Shown: one piece after another, positions 1-9,326 of the stretch
How positions within the stretch are numbered: position 1 is the first letter of the stretch
Layout of the letters: each line of letters starts with the position of its first letter
Origin: CAZWRV01 sp964636325
GTDB lineage: Bacteria > Verrucomicrobiota > Lentisphaeria > Victivallales > GWF2-50-93
Length of the DNA stretch: 64,000 nt
Direction: 5' to 3'
Assembly (NCBI GenBank): GCA_964636325.1
Contig: CAZWRV010000020.1
Span: forward strand, 13,746-77,745
Notes under the pieces: generated by a model
Seen by the model: only the letters and a program-made list of their open reading frames with translations
Told to the model about the DNA's origin: nothing
The model's database searches: none
Translations under genes and position numbers: made by a program

Positions 1-2603
1 ATCAGAGCTTCACGGCTGAAAGCGACTGCGAAATTCGCAACAGGATTGTCCGGAGGAATCGGATATTTCGCGTTCTCGTACCATTTCCACTGCGGGGAAC
101 AGATAGCCTTGACGACTTCGTCCTTGCTTGCGGAGTTCGCAGATTCTGCCTCCCCCTTTGTTTCAAGAATTATTTCTCCTCCGGGCATGCGCACAAGAGT
201 TTCCAATCCCCTGACTTCAAGCAAGTTGCAAGAATCCTTCCCCTCGATCTGCATGATGCGTCCGTCCGGGGCCTCGCCGAACCAGCCATAGAAGCATTCG
301 TCGCAGAGGCTGTACTGGTCCAGGCGGTCGCCGACCTTCACGCTGGTTACAGACTGCATGGCCGGCGTTGTGCGCATGTCTCCGAAAAGCTGGCAGATGA
401 AAAGTCCGTCGCATGTGAAAAGGTAGCGGACGCCCTTGTTGCCGTTGAGCTGGAACACGTCGGCGTCAAATCCATTGACGGATGCGAAACCCTCGACGTT
501 CAAAGTGTGCTGTATGTCGCCTATCTTCGGGCGAGGCGAACTGTGCCAGTTGGCCGGGAAAGGATTCGGATATGTCCACCTGACAGTTCCGTCCGGCGAA
601 AGCCCCATGAGCATGTTTGCTTTGTCGCCCTGGTTTCCGCCCCCGCCGAGGTTCAGGATGAAGTTCCCCTGACGGTCCGACGCCAGCGCAGATATGCCCA
701 GCTTCACCGATTTTGGCAGCGGTACAACGGCAGAATTTGCGAAATCGTATTCGAGCGACTCCGAATCCTCCTTCGGCGGAATGCGGATTATTGATTCCTT
801 CCCTACGGCATGAAGCTCCAAATTCTGTCCGACGCGAGCGCGCCAGATTGGCGCATACGAAATAAAATCCTTGAGCAAGGAAATTTCCGCAGGCTCCGCC
901 ATTCCGTCCTCGTCCTTGTCGGACCATAGGAAGATGGCGTTGTCGTCTATTTTCTCCTCGGCCAAATTTGCGACGAACGCTGCCTGCTTCTCCTTCCAGG
1001 CCTTCTTCAGCCCAGCGACCGTCCCAAGTATTGCGCGTGGCAGGAGATGGTCACCGACAAGCTCCCCGACTATGCTTCCTGGAATCCCATAATCTTGGTC
1101 TGTAACCAGATACAGCTTGTCGCCACGCCACAGCGCGTGTTGAGGGATCGCTCCCTCGGAGACGACGACTGGAAGATCCTCATGCTCTTCAGGACGGAAA
1201 GCTACTGCTACGAGTTCCGCAGCTGTCGGCCAGGGTCGGATCTCGAAGACCATGCCCTTGTAGAATGCGCGTGTCTTGGCGACCGAGTCCGGCATGATCC
1301 ATCCCAAGGACGACTGCTTCATTTTCCTTTTAGGCTCGACCGATCCGCCGCCGCCGTAATGCGGCGGACCAATGAAATCTTTTATGAGTTCGCCCTCTTT
1401 GCTCCACACGCTGACCCGCTTCGGTAGGAAATCATGTTCGGCGATCCATATGCGGCCCTTCGAGTCGATCGCTATCCCCATGGGATATCCCATAGCATTC
1501 CTGTCGAACGCGCCTTCCCTCCTTCCCCCTTTTGTTCCAATCGTCCGCAGGAATTTCCCGTCCGCCGAAAAAACTTTTACGCATTGCTCGGAAGGCGCGC
1601 TGTCGGTCACATATATGTCGCCGTTAATATCGACCGCCAGGCACGAAGGCTTTTGAAGCTCCATCGTGACGATGTCAGCAAGGGTTCCTTTTTCCAAATC
1701 CGCCTTGACGATCTTGTTCCCGCTGACAGCGAACATCGCGCCGTCGGAATTTTTGGCAAGGCCGCCTGGCTCCGCGAGCCGAACATCGCGCACGAACGCC
1801 GCCGTCTCTTTTCCGAATAGCGCGAGCCGCGCTTTGTCCGAGAGCGATAGGACGATGTATTTGTCAGTTACCGCCATTCCGCGGATTCCGGTGAAATCCT
1901 TTGAGGACTCCTGGACGAACGCGGCGTCGGAACGCTTGACGGCGGGAGGATTCGGAACGAATGAATGCTTGTCGAGCGAAACGCGGTGGACTGCGAGCTT
2001 GTCGCCCATCCAGCCTTTCTCGCCGGCCACATAAATTATTCCGTTGTCGACCGCGACTGCGTCCGCTCCCGAGGTGCTGAACCAAAGTGAGCCCCAGGAC
2101 TTTTTGAAGTCGGTGCCGATTTCGATCAGGCTATGACCGGCCTCTGCGATTTTCGCGCCGATGAATATTTTGTCTCCGGCGGCATGGACGCAGAGCGGTT
2201 CGGCATGGTCGGACAGCCAGCCTCCTGCGCTCCCGGCGCGCATGTTCCACTGGACTACGGGATTGGTGAGCCATGGCGGATTCCCCGGGGAATAGAACGC
2301 ACCTTGGAAATGAGAAGAGATTTCGTCATGGCTGATGCCGCACCAGCGATATCGGCCTGGCGGAACTGGATGTCCGGAGTCGTCAAGCCCGTCCCATATT
2401 TCGCTGTTCTCTCCTACCTCTCGCTTCGCGCAGGCGACGAGGTTCCTGACTCTAGTTCCATCATCCTTCTCGATGACAATTGTGACAAATGACTGACTGT
2501 CGAGAGTATAGGATAATTTCGCCCCGGATTCCTCTGCGGACACCGGGAATATTCCGGTAGATGCTGCTGCGGCGGCAATGAGAATGTGAGTTCTGGAAAG
2601 CAT
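1..2603 (-). CDS. Secreted FlgD-Ig-like/propeller protein, 3' end outside window
   Basis: The frame stays open from the ATG at 2603 to the left edge (about 867 codons read without a stop), so the gene is partial. It starts with a signal peptide (MLSRTHILIAAAAA, then FPVSAEES). A FlgD-Ig-like module follows at about residues 30-90, with the typical pattern WDGLDDSGHPVPPGRY. The middle alternates short hydrophobic strands with phrases such as VAVDNGIIYVAGEKG, as in NHL/beta-propeller proteins that bind extracellular polymers. The last readable part (YPIPPDNPVANFAVAFS) may begin a C-terminal carbohydrate-binding domain. It is a domain relative of the 5271-9326 protein and last in the same operon, 11 nt after the SGNH-like gene. 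Catalytic function cannot be assigned; export and polysaccharide binding are inferred. Confidence 0.75.
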   Translation of the reverse strand, partial: MLSRTHILIAAAAASTGIFPVSAEESGAKLSYTLDSQSFVTIVIEKDDGTRVRNLVACAKREVGENSEIWDGLDDSGHPVPPGRYRWCGISHDEISSHFQGAFYSPGNPPWLTNPVVQWNMRAGSAGGWLSDHAEPLCVHAAGDKIFIGAKIAEAGHSLIEIGTDFKKSWGSLWFSTSGADAVAVDNGIIYVAGEKGWMGDKLAVHRVSLDKHSFVPNPPAVKRSDAAFVQESSKDFTGIRGMAVTDKYIVLSLSDKARLALFGKETAAFVRDVRLAEPGGLAKNSDGAMFAVSGNKIVKADLEKGTLADIVTMELQKPSCLAVDINGDIYVTDSAPSEQCVKVFSADGKFLRTIGTKGGRREGAFDRNAMGYPMGIAIDSKGRIWIAEHDFLPKRVSVWSKEGELIKDFIGPPHYGGGGSVEPKRKMKQSSLGWIMPDSVAKTRAFYKGMVFEIRPWPTAAELVAVAFRPEEHEDLPVVVSEGAIPQHALWRGDKLYLVTDQDYGIPGSIVGELVGDHLLPRAILGTVAGLKKAWKEKQAAFVANLAEEKIDDNAIFLWSDKDEDGMAEPAEISLLKDFISYAPIWRARVGQNLELHAVGKESIIRIPPKEDSESLEYDFANSAVVPLPKSVKLGISALASDRQGNFILNLGGGGNQGDKANMLMGLSPDGTVRWTYPNPFPANWHSSPRPKIGDIQHTLNVEGFASVNGFDADVFQLNGNKGVRYLFTCDGLFICQLFGDMRTTPAMQSVTSVKVGDRLDQYSLCDECFYGWFGEAPDGRIMQIEGKDSCNLLEVRGLETLVRMPGGEIILETKGEAESANSASKDEVVKAICSPQWKWYENAKYPIPPDNPVANFAVAFSREAL

Positions 2604-2614
2604 AGATTCCTTTA

Positions 2615-3553
2615 TTATTCGCCCGACGGCGGGACGGTCGAGAAAATCAAGCCCGCAAGCTCCTGCGGGTTTTCAACGGCGATGTCGATTGAGAACTGCC
2701 ACTGCCATGTGCAGTGGTTGGCCTTGAACACCAGGCAGTTGAGGCCTTTCCTGAGGACGACATTCCTGACAGCCCTTCTGTCCGGCTCGGAATTGATGGC
2801 CCCGGAATATATCTGTTCTCCGTTTACAGCCACAGAGATCCCCTGTGCTCCGGCGAAGGCCTGGGTTCCGACTGTTATCTTGATCGGCAGTTCCTTGTCG
2901 CTTGTGATCCAGCGGACGCCGAAGGCCGCCTCGAAGTTGCCGGAGAATGAAACTGCATACATGCAGACGCTTCCTGGAGAATTTCCGCCGGTGTAGTCGA
3001 TGCTCGGCACATATCGCGTCCATTTGATCGGCGCGCCTTGCCAGCCGTCGGGAGTTACGCAGAAGCCAAGTCCCTTCATGAACTGCTCTTCTCCCGGCAA
3101 TATGCCTTTCGAAGGGAAGAACTTCTGGGTTCCCGGCTCCCACACCTGCTGGTTGACGATGCCATAGCCGATCAGCCAGGGAGCAGGGATGTTAATTGCT
3201 GCATCCTTTGAGGAATCTCCTTCCTTGACGTTGACATTCTTCACGTCAAGGAATGTATCCTTTTCACGGCTCTGCTTTTCGACGCCCATCCATGAACCGA
3301 CTCCCTGACCGCTTCCGCCGAGCGGGACGACTGTCACATTGCTGCCGGGCCTTGCGGCATCAAGACCCTCCTTTATGAGGTTGATGAAGCCGCCGGGACC
3401 GAAATTTACACCGAGCCCGGTGATGCTGTCGCCGACAAACAAGATGCGGTCTCCATCATTGATCATAGATGACGAATTATTATCGTCTGAAATTAGCTGC
3501 GACATTGCGCAGAGCAATGATGCCAAAACACATGCGTAACTTCTTCTTATCAT
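2615..3553 (-). CDS. SGNH-hydrolase-like protein lacking most of the catalytic core
   Basis: I start at 3553 because AAGGAGG lies just upstream of that ATG; the longer frame to 3793 has no support. The protein is 312 aa with a short hydrophobic N-terminus. Residues 33-60 carry block I of SGNH/GDSL esterases (GDSI at 41-44, Ser43 the expected nucleophile) and the usual GGSGQG oxyanion-type stretch follows. The expected later blocks, GxND and the C-terminal DxxH that supplies Asp and His, are not found. After about residue 90 the sequence passes straight into a beta-rich C-terminal region. This looks like an internally deleted esterase or one turned into a binding protein. It lies between a pseudopilin and the FlgD-Ig protein in the operon. 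Confidence 0.6.
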   Translation of the reverse strand: MIRRSYACVLASLLCAMSQLISDDNNSSSMINDGDRILFVGDSITGLGVNFGPGGFINLIKEGLDAARPGSNVTVVPLGGSGQGVGSWMGVEKQSREKDTFLDVKNVNVKEGDSSKDAAINIPAPWLIGYGIVNQQVWEPGTQKFFPSKGILPGEEQFMKGLGFCVTPDGWQGAPIKWTRYVPSIDYTGGNSPGSVCMYAVSFSGNFEAAFGVRWITSDKELPIKITVGTQAFAGAQGISVAVNGEQIYSGAINSEPDRRAVRNVVLRKGLNCLVFKANHCTWQWQFSIDIAVENPQELAGLIFSTVPPSGE

Positions 3554-3584
3554 ATCGCCCTCCTTGCGGATTGTTGGACATATT

Positions 3585-4313
3585 TCACGGCCACGGCGGA
3601 TACAGCCTGGTGTAGCTGGTGGCCCCCCATCCGCCGGCCCATCCGGCCCAGCCGCCCTTGTAAGGTATCCATTCGGCGTTGCCTCCGCCGTAGAAGACAT
3701 TCGAGCCACGGGGAGAAGGCGTCCGCGGATAGGTATGCGACGACCATGGAAGCGCGCCCGCCCCCGGCCAAGGAGTGCCGGAAACAGTTCCAAAAACCTG
3801 ATCGCCGATCAGAGGACGCTTCGTGAAGTTCTTTTCGATGATGCTTATGCCCCATGGGGCGGCCGGCCTGCTCGTTCCATATGGGTTCCATGCCGAGTTG
3901 TGGGCCGTCAGATCCATGCAGCCCCAGATCTGCCAGAAGGCCGGCGTTCCGACCATGTATTCGGCGGCACAGCTGTCCGGACAATAAAAGACATTGATGC
4001 TCTTTATGTATCCCATGGTGTATAGGAGCATGTTGTCCTGGTAGAATTCTCCGCACACGTAGTCGCATGACGCCATATTGGGGAGCCAGTTGGAAAAGTC
4101 TCCTGCATATGAAATGTCACCCAGCCCGATCTGCTTCATATTGGAAAGGCAGATTGATATTTTTGAAGCGCTTCTGGCCTTTCCTAGCGACGGCAGCAGC
4201 ATAGAAGCGAGTATAGCTATGATCGCAATAACGACTAATAGCTCGATAAGGGTAAATGAACTTCGGCGGATGATCGTTCTTTCAGATCCGCTTCTTGAAC
4301 GTGACATTTGCAT
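3585..4313 (-). CDS. Type II/IV pseudopilin-like protein (DUF1559-type)
   Basis: The protein is 242 aa. After a short basic leader comes the prepilin signature FTLIELLVVIAIIAILA at about residues 20-36, with Glu5 of the mature form present. The rest of the N-terminal helix (SMLLPSLGKAR) leads into a globular C-terminal part rich in Gly, Trp and Pro. The residue before the Phe is Ser, not the usual Gly, so processing by a standard PilD peptidase is uncertain. AGGAGG seven bases before the ATG fixes the start. It lies 45 nt after another pseudopilin and 31 nt before the SGNH-like gene. Such proteins are numerous in Lentisphaerota and Planctomycetota; their role, perhaps surface display or type II secretion, is not established. 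Confidence 0.8.
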   Translation of the reverse strand: MQMSRSRSGSERTIIRRSSFTLIELLVVIAIIAILASMLLPSLGKARSASKISICLSNMKQIGLGDISYAGDFSNWLPNMASCDYVCGEFYQDNMLLYTMGYIKSINVFYCPDSCAAEYMVGTPAFWQIWGCMDLTAHNSAWNPYGTSRPAAPWGISIIEKNFTKRPLIGDQVFGTVSGTPWPGAGALPWSSHTYPRTPSPRGSNVFYGGGNAEWIPYKGGWAGWAGGWGATSYTRLYPPWP

Positions 4314-4358
4314 ATTTTATCCTCCTGCTTTGAATCTTGAGCTCTCCGCTCTCGGCGG

Positions 4359-5213
4359 CTATGGCTGGCCGTCCCAGACCATGAACGGTCCGTCCGATGC
4401 GCTGGAAACCGGCTTTGTTGTCTTTGTTGCCTTGGAGTATGCGGGGCGGTAGTCGAAGCCGATCGGATTCTGGGTGCATTTTGCGAAGCTGACTGTGGCC
4501 ACGGCAGCATCCGCCAGGAGCTGGTGCGCGTTTCCTTTGGGAATCACCATGCACGAGTTTGAGACATGCGGGTTGAAATAGGGGATGAGAGTTGATTCGG
4601 ACGTGTTCCACGGTGCGCCGTAGCTGGCGTCATGATCCTGCTTGATAAGGACGTCCGTCATTAAAAGTTCCATGGGATTGCTGCGGCCGTGCCTTGTGTC
4701 GTGCGACCAGAAGCTGTTCATGGTGTTGTGCATCTTGCGCCCGGAGAAGAAGCTGTAGACTGCGCCGGTAGTAGTCCACTTAAGAGTGCTTGGGTTGCTG
4801 GGTATGTAGGGGCCGTAGCTGGACCAGTCCTGGACGGGGCAACGGAAGATGTTCTGTGTGTCGCGGATCCCGAAATATCCCTTGTAGCTGGCCAAGACAT
4901 CCGGATTGAACTCGTTAAGGAAACGGTAGGTGCTAGCCGGCTCCCAGCCGTATCCCGGGATAAAAACGGAATCACCTCCGAAATTGGGGAAGCGCCCGTC
5001 GAAGTCGCCCGCATATGTGGAATGCGCCAGCCCGTGCTGGCGCATCTGGCCTGAGCAGAGTATCACACGTGCCTTCTGGCGCGCCAGCCTCAGAGCCGGA
5101 AGAAGAATCGCCATCAGGATTGAGATGACCGCGATCACCACCAGCAGTTCGATCAAAGTGAATACAGTCGCACGGTTTGCTTGATGCCGTTCTATTAAAA
5201 CTTTTCTTCCCAT
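4359..5213 (-). CDS. Type II/IV pseudopilin-like protein (DUF1559-type)
   Basis: The chosen start (MGRKVLIERH) gives 284 aa and has GGAAGGGGTGA upstream; an upstream in-frame ATG at 5255 is less likely. The prepilin motif FTLIELLVVIAVISILM is at about residues 18-34, preceded by Val where Gly is canonical. The body has the layout of this family: a QMRQHGLAHSTYAGDFDG segment after the helix, then a long Tyr/Trp/Pro-rich globular part with a late PKGNAHQLL motif. It is the second gene of the minus-strand operon, 57 nt after the giant CBM9/FlgD-Ig protein. Membrane anchoring through the N-terminal helix is expected; the ligand or partner is unknown. Confidence 0.8.
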   Translation of the reverse strand: MGRKVLIERHQANRATVFTLIELLVVIAVISILMAILLPALRLARQKARVILCSGQMRQHGLAHSTYAGDFDGRFPNFGGDSVFIPGYGWEPASTYRFLNEFNPDVLASYKGYFGIRDTQNIFRCPVQDWSSYGPYIPSNPSTLKWTTTGAVYSFFSGRKMHNTMNSFWSHDTRHGRSNPMELLMTDVLIKQDHDASYGAPWNTSESTLIPYFNPHVSNSCMVIPKGNAHQLLADAAVATVSFAKCTQNPIGFDYRPAYSKATKTTKPVSSASDGPFMVWDGQP

Positions 5214-5270
5214 ACCACTCACCCCTTCCAAATCAGCCATCGCGTCGTTGTGCATTGTGAGAGAAATGTT

Positions 5271-8200
5271 TCACTTCACGTCCGCCTCGCCCCAGTTCTG
5301 CGGGTAGAGCCTTGCCTCTGTCGGCACGTCGTCGATCATCTTGGCCTGGACTGCGGAACGCGGCGTGAAGAGATGGTTGCGCGAGACGGTCTGGAATCCG
5401 CGCTGTCCGAATCCCGAGAGCAATATCTCGGCTTCGAACGCCAGCTTTTCGCCGGGCTTGATCGAAAGGCCGAGATCCGTGAAAACATTGAGCGGGATTC
5501 TCAGTTCCGCAGTGTAACCCGAGCCCGCCTGCTTTGTGAATCGTGCCGTTGCATCGTCAAGGATTCCCACGAATGCGAAGTTCCAAGTTCCGCCTGCCGG
5601 AGTGAAATATTCGGCGTGGCGGTTCAGCGTGCCGCCTTCTGGAATCATCGCTACGACAACCGGCTTGCCTCTGAACTCGGTGGCGAGGATGCGGATGTCG
5701 CCTGCCTGGACATTGTCGCGCTTGCCGGACTTTCCAAGATAGAGCCCGACGCTGTCACCCCATTTGAAGATCTGCTTCTCGTCGTCGGCCCTGTTCTCCA
5801 TCGGGGTCGCATCCTTGACCTCGAATTTCGCATAAAGGTATGTATCATCATATCCTATACTGATCTTGGCGAGTTCCTCGCCGTTGTTACCGGTCAGGAC
5901 GGACGTTTTATCTCCCCACTGCTTGGCGTCGAACGGATTGGAAAGCTTGACGATCTGGACAGGTGCTTTTGCGGTTTCCTCCGAGGGGGGGAATGGGTTT
6001 GCATGCCGCTCGAGCTTCATCTTCCCTGAGAAGCGGATTTCTCCTGCGACTTTTCCGTCCTTGCCGAATCCGTCGATCCTGTAGACGTTCGGGTGGCAGT
6101 TGCCGCTGTAAAGGTAGCACTCTCCGCGATCAGCGAACCAAGTGACGCGGCCTGTGAAGTTTTCTCCGCCTCCTATGAAATATTCGTCGGGCTCGCCGCC
6201 CCTGTTCGGATCGCCGAGGACGGAATCCACGAAGAAGCCATCAGGCGTGTAGAATGAAACCGGAGTCCACTCCGACGCTGCGGCGGGATATCCTGCACCT
6301 GCGAGTCCGGCCATGATCCAGGTGTGGTATATCTCGCCGGGGCGCGCCGTGCCGGTCGCCTTGCGCCCGGTCATCCAGATACGTCTGCCGTCAGGACCGA
6401 ACTTCTCATACTTAATCACGTTGAAGTTGCCGGTGTGGCCCGGTCCGGGATTCATCGCCTCCGTCCATTCCTTGTTGGCGTATTTGAAACCTGCGTGCCT
6501 GCCGATGTTGAAGCAGGCGTAGAGGTTGCCGTCGTTGTCGTCGCGGAAGCCGAGGATGCCCTCGCGCGGACATGTCCCGGCGTGCTTGAAGCCTGGGATG
6601 ACATCTTCGGCGGCGACACCAGCCTTCGACGTATCCCATATGATCGCCCCTTCCTTGTCGACAGAATCCGCCGGAATCTTGAAAATGACATTGCTGGAGT
6701 GCGCCAGGAACAAATCGCATTGTTCGTTCATCCACAACGAGGCCATTCCGATGAAGCCGCCGTCAAGCTTGCGGCCGGCAAGTTCTGTGACCCGGATCGT
6801 CTCCGCATCGTCGATCTTACCATCGTGGTTGAGATCGGACCATAGCTCCAGGCCTGTGGGCTCGTTCAGGAATCCGGGCGTCGTTCCGGTGGCGCGGACG
6901 TAGGCCGCCGGGATGAGCGCGTCCCCGCTCACGCGGAAGACGGGGAAGGCGCCATATGGACTGTTGTTGCTTGTGTGGAACATGAATTCGATACCATGGG
7001 GTCCTATAAAATTGACCATTCCTGTGTAGCCGCCCATGCCGTCGCAGGAGAACGGCGCAGGCAGCCCCATGCGGTTCAGATCCCAGTAGGCGGAGATCGG
7101 ACCGTTGGAGCCGTCGCCCTTGAGCTTCGAGCGGATGAGCTTGGCACCGTCCTTGTATATGGCGTAGACGGAAAGCGGATCCTTGGCGGAAGGCCAGCTC
7201 GGCGGTCCGTAGGCGATCTCTCCGAACCATTCCTTGTCGACGGCGAAGGTTCTGCCGTCAAAGCGCTGGAACACGGAAGGGATGGAGTTCTGCGCAACAA
7301 GTACCCTGCCCTTGGCGTCCACGGCGACACCGGTGGGATGCAGCATGCCGCTCGGGTCATAAGCTCCGTAATGTGCTCGGCCGCCGGGTCTTCCGATCCA
7401 TCCCAGATGCCGCACCGAGAAGTTTCCGGCCCATGAAACCGAGTAGGGCTCGCATTTCTCATATACCCAGATCCTGTTGCTCATGCCTGAGTCTGTGACG
7501 AAGAAGCGACCGGCCGCATCCACGGCGATGTCCCATGGCGCGGAGAGGCCCATGAGCAGGATGGCCGTGCTGCCCGGACCCTGACCTTTGATGAAGCGCT
7601 GTATGCTGGCGCGGCCATGGCCGCCCGGATTGCATGAGACGGTGTAGAGATCGCCGTTTTTATCCAGGCAGATGCCGCGCGGCCATGGGCAGTCCAGCTC
7701 GCGCAGCTTCGCGCCGGTCTCGGCGTCATACACGTATATCTTGTGCTTGGAGAAGGCGGTGGCGAACACTTCCGTGGCGGTGGCGGCCAGGCCGATTGTC
7801 TCAGGCCGCGGATTCGTCTCGGTGTCGAAGGACCAGAAGCCGCTCGGAGCATTCTTGTCGAGCTGGCAGTCGTTAACCAGCACATAGGGTGTTTCGGCGC
7901 TGAACGGTTCGGCCAGGCTGTTGGCGGCGTTGAAGCGTGCAAGGTAGGTCTTCTTGGTGCCGCCCCAGATCACATAGAAGTATTTGCCGTTGCTGGCGCA
8001 GGCGGCGTATGGGCCGAAGCCTCCTTCGATGAAGGCATTGTTCCGCCAGGAGTTCTTGTCGTCGTAGCCGACCTTGACGAACGCCTTGGCGGCCTCGTTG
8101 TTGTCCCAGAGGAAATAGACGCCACTCTCGTCAGCGCAGACGTCGATGGGCTGGCCGTGGTCTCCGCCCCAGCCGCCCTTGCCGTCGGCGGTGTTCCATG

Positions 8201-9326
8201 CGGGCGCGCCGCCGGCGCCGGCCGCTCCCAGGTAGACGGGCTTCAATCCTGGAGAGGCGTACGCCTTCCAGCCGTATTCGCCCGGAGGCATCGGATTGCC
8301 GCGCCAGTCGTAGCCGTCCCAGAAGACTGTGCTCTTTCCGGCAGGACGCGGCTCGCCGCCGATCAGCTCACGGACGATTGCGCCGTCCGTGTCGACGATA
8401 CTAACGCTTGCCTTCAGCGCCGACGGCAGTTCGATTTCGAAGGGCGTGCCGCGATCCTTGCCCGCGTCCTGCTTCGCCAGATATTCCTGCATGCCTCCGT
8501 GACGCCTGGGAAGATTGTTCTCCCCGGCGAAAACGATGCGGCCCCAGCCGTTCATGCGGTGCCATGCCCAGCCGAAGCCGCCCATCGGCACGGTGGACAG
8601 GAATTCGACGCGCATCTGCGGCCAGAGGATGGTCCAGAACGAAGTCATCTTGTCGCCGGACTTGAAAGGGTTCTTCCCTGATTCCACCCCGAGCAGTTTC
8701 CAGGGGACGCGCGCCTCCATGGTGTAACGGTCGGGATTCCGGCGCTCCTTGAATGCGAGGCTGGCAGATGCCGGATTCACGTCGTCGCGCAGCGCGCCGT
8801 CATACGGCGGTCCATGCTGGATGATCAGGTATGGGGTCTGCGAAATCGTCTCCTTGTAAATCCTAAGGGTTTTACAGAAGGGATAATACTTCTGGTTGGG
8901 ATGCGTTTCGGTGCGCGGTTCCTTGGCGGAGAACGGATAGGGTGCGTCCGGGCTGGCGATGCAACGTATCTCCAGGCTGTGCCCCTGCCAGGGACGCTCA
9001 TTCGGCTTGTTGGGATTGATCAACGGCCCACCGCCCGTGGTAGCATCCACCGCAAGATACAGAGCATCATCGTCATACATTACCGCGACGTTGCCGCTGA
9101 AGCGCTCGGCGACATCCGGAGAAACGGCGACCCACTCCTGCGCGGAAAGATCCCAGTCTGAAAGATCGCCGTCGATCTTGACCGTCGTTCCCTTCGGAAC
9201 CGGAACCGCAGCCATTTCGGCGCCCATCTCGTCAAGAGCCATGCAAAGTCCCCCCGCCGGTAGCAAAGCGGCCGCCAGCAATGCCCCGGACAAAGCACTG
9301 CCCGCCCTCTTCATAAAACCGGCCAT
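5271..9326 (-). CDS. Giant secreted CBM9-like/FlgD-Ig/propeller protein
   Basis: A 1351-aa protein with a signal peptide (residues 1-30, ending near GGLCMA). A CBM9-like N-terminal sugar-binding module is at about 45-275 (KIDGDLSDWD, later MEARVPWKLLG). A FlgD-Ig-like module (about 300-365) contains FWDGYDWRGNPMPPGEY. A long propeller-like middle part (about 380-800) has many YxxDAxTGAKL/VDAKGRVLVAQ repeats. A calcium-loop sequence DLNHDGKIDDAE near residue 830 resembles EF-hand or dockerin loops. A second CBM9-like domain closes the protein (about 1150-1351, IGYDDTYLYAKFEVKD). No glycosidase catalytic motif is evident, so a role in binding or organising an extracellular polysaccharide is inferred. 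AAGGAAGG precedes the ATG. First gene of the five-gene minus-strand operon. Confidence 0.85.
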   Translation of the reverse strand: MAGFMKRAGSALSGALLAAALLPAGGLCMALDEMGAEMAAVPVPKGTTVKIDGDLSDWDLSAQEWVAVSPDVAERFSGNVAVMYDDDALYLAVDATTGGGPLINPNKPNERPWQGHSLEIRCIASPDAPYPFSAKEPRTETHPNQKYYPFCKTLRIYKETISQTPYLIIQHGPPYDGALRDDVNPASASLAFKERRNPDRYTMEARVPWKLLGVESGKNPFKSGDKMTSFWTILWPQMRVEFLSTVPMGGFGWAWHRMNGWGRIVFAGENNLPRRHGGMQEYLAKQDAGKDRGTPFEIELPSALKASVSIVDTDGAIVRELIGGEPRPAGKSTVFWDGYDWRGNPMPPGEYGWKAYASPGLKPVYLGAAGAGGAPAWNTADGKGGWGGDHGQPIDVCADESGVYFLWDNNEAAKAFVKVGYDDKNSWRNNAFIEGGFGPYAACASNGKYFYVIWGGTKKTYLARFNAANSLAEPFSAETPYVLVNDCQLDKNAPSGFWSFDTETNPRPETIGLAATATEVFATAFSKHKIYVYDAETGAKLRELDCPWPRGICLDKNGDLYTVSCNPGGHGRASIQRFIKGQGPGSTAILLMGLSAPWDIAVDAAGRFFVTDSGMSNRIWVYEKCEPYSVSWAGNFSVRHLGWIGRPGGRAHYGAYDPSGMLHPTGVAVDAKGRVLVAQNSIPSVFQRFDGRTFAVDKEWFGEIAYGPPSWPSAKDPLSVYAIYKDGAKLIRSKLKGDGSNGPISAYWDLNRMGLPAPFSCDGMGGYTGMVNFIGPHGIEFMFHTSNNSPYGAFPVFRVSGDALIPAAYVRATGTTPGFLNEPTGLELWSDLNHDGKIDDAETIRVTELAGRKLDGGFIGMASLWMNEQCDLFLAHSSNVIFKIPADSVDKEGAIIWDTSKAGVAAEDVIPGFKHAGTCPREGILGFRDDNDGNLYACFNIGRHAGFKYANKEWTEAMNPGPGHTGNFNVIKYEKFGPDGRRIWMTGRKATGTARPGEIYHTWIMAGLAGAGYPAAASEWTPVSFYTPDGFFVDSVLGDPNRGGEPDEYFIGGGENFTGRVTWFADRGECYLYSGNCHPNVYRIDGFGKDGKVAGEIRFSGKMKLERHANPFPPSEETAKAPVQIVKLSNPFDAKQWGDKTSVLTGNNGEELAKISIGYDDTYLYAKFEVKDATPMENRADDEKQIFKWGDSVGLYLGKSGKRDNVQAGDIRILATEFRGKPVVVAMIPEGGTLNRHAEYFTPAGGTWNFAFVGILDDATARFTKQAGSGYTAELRIPLNVFTDLGLSIKPGEKLAFEAEILLSGFGQRGFQTVSRNHLFTPRSAVQAKMIDDVPTEARLYPQNWGEADVK

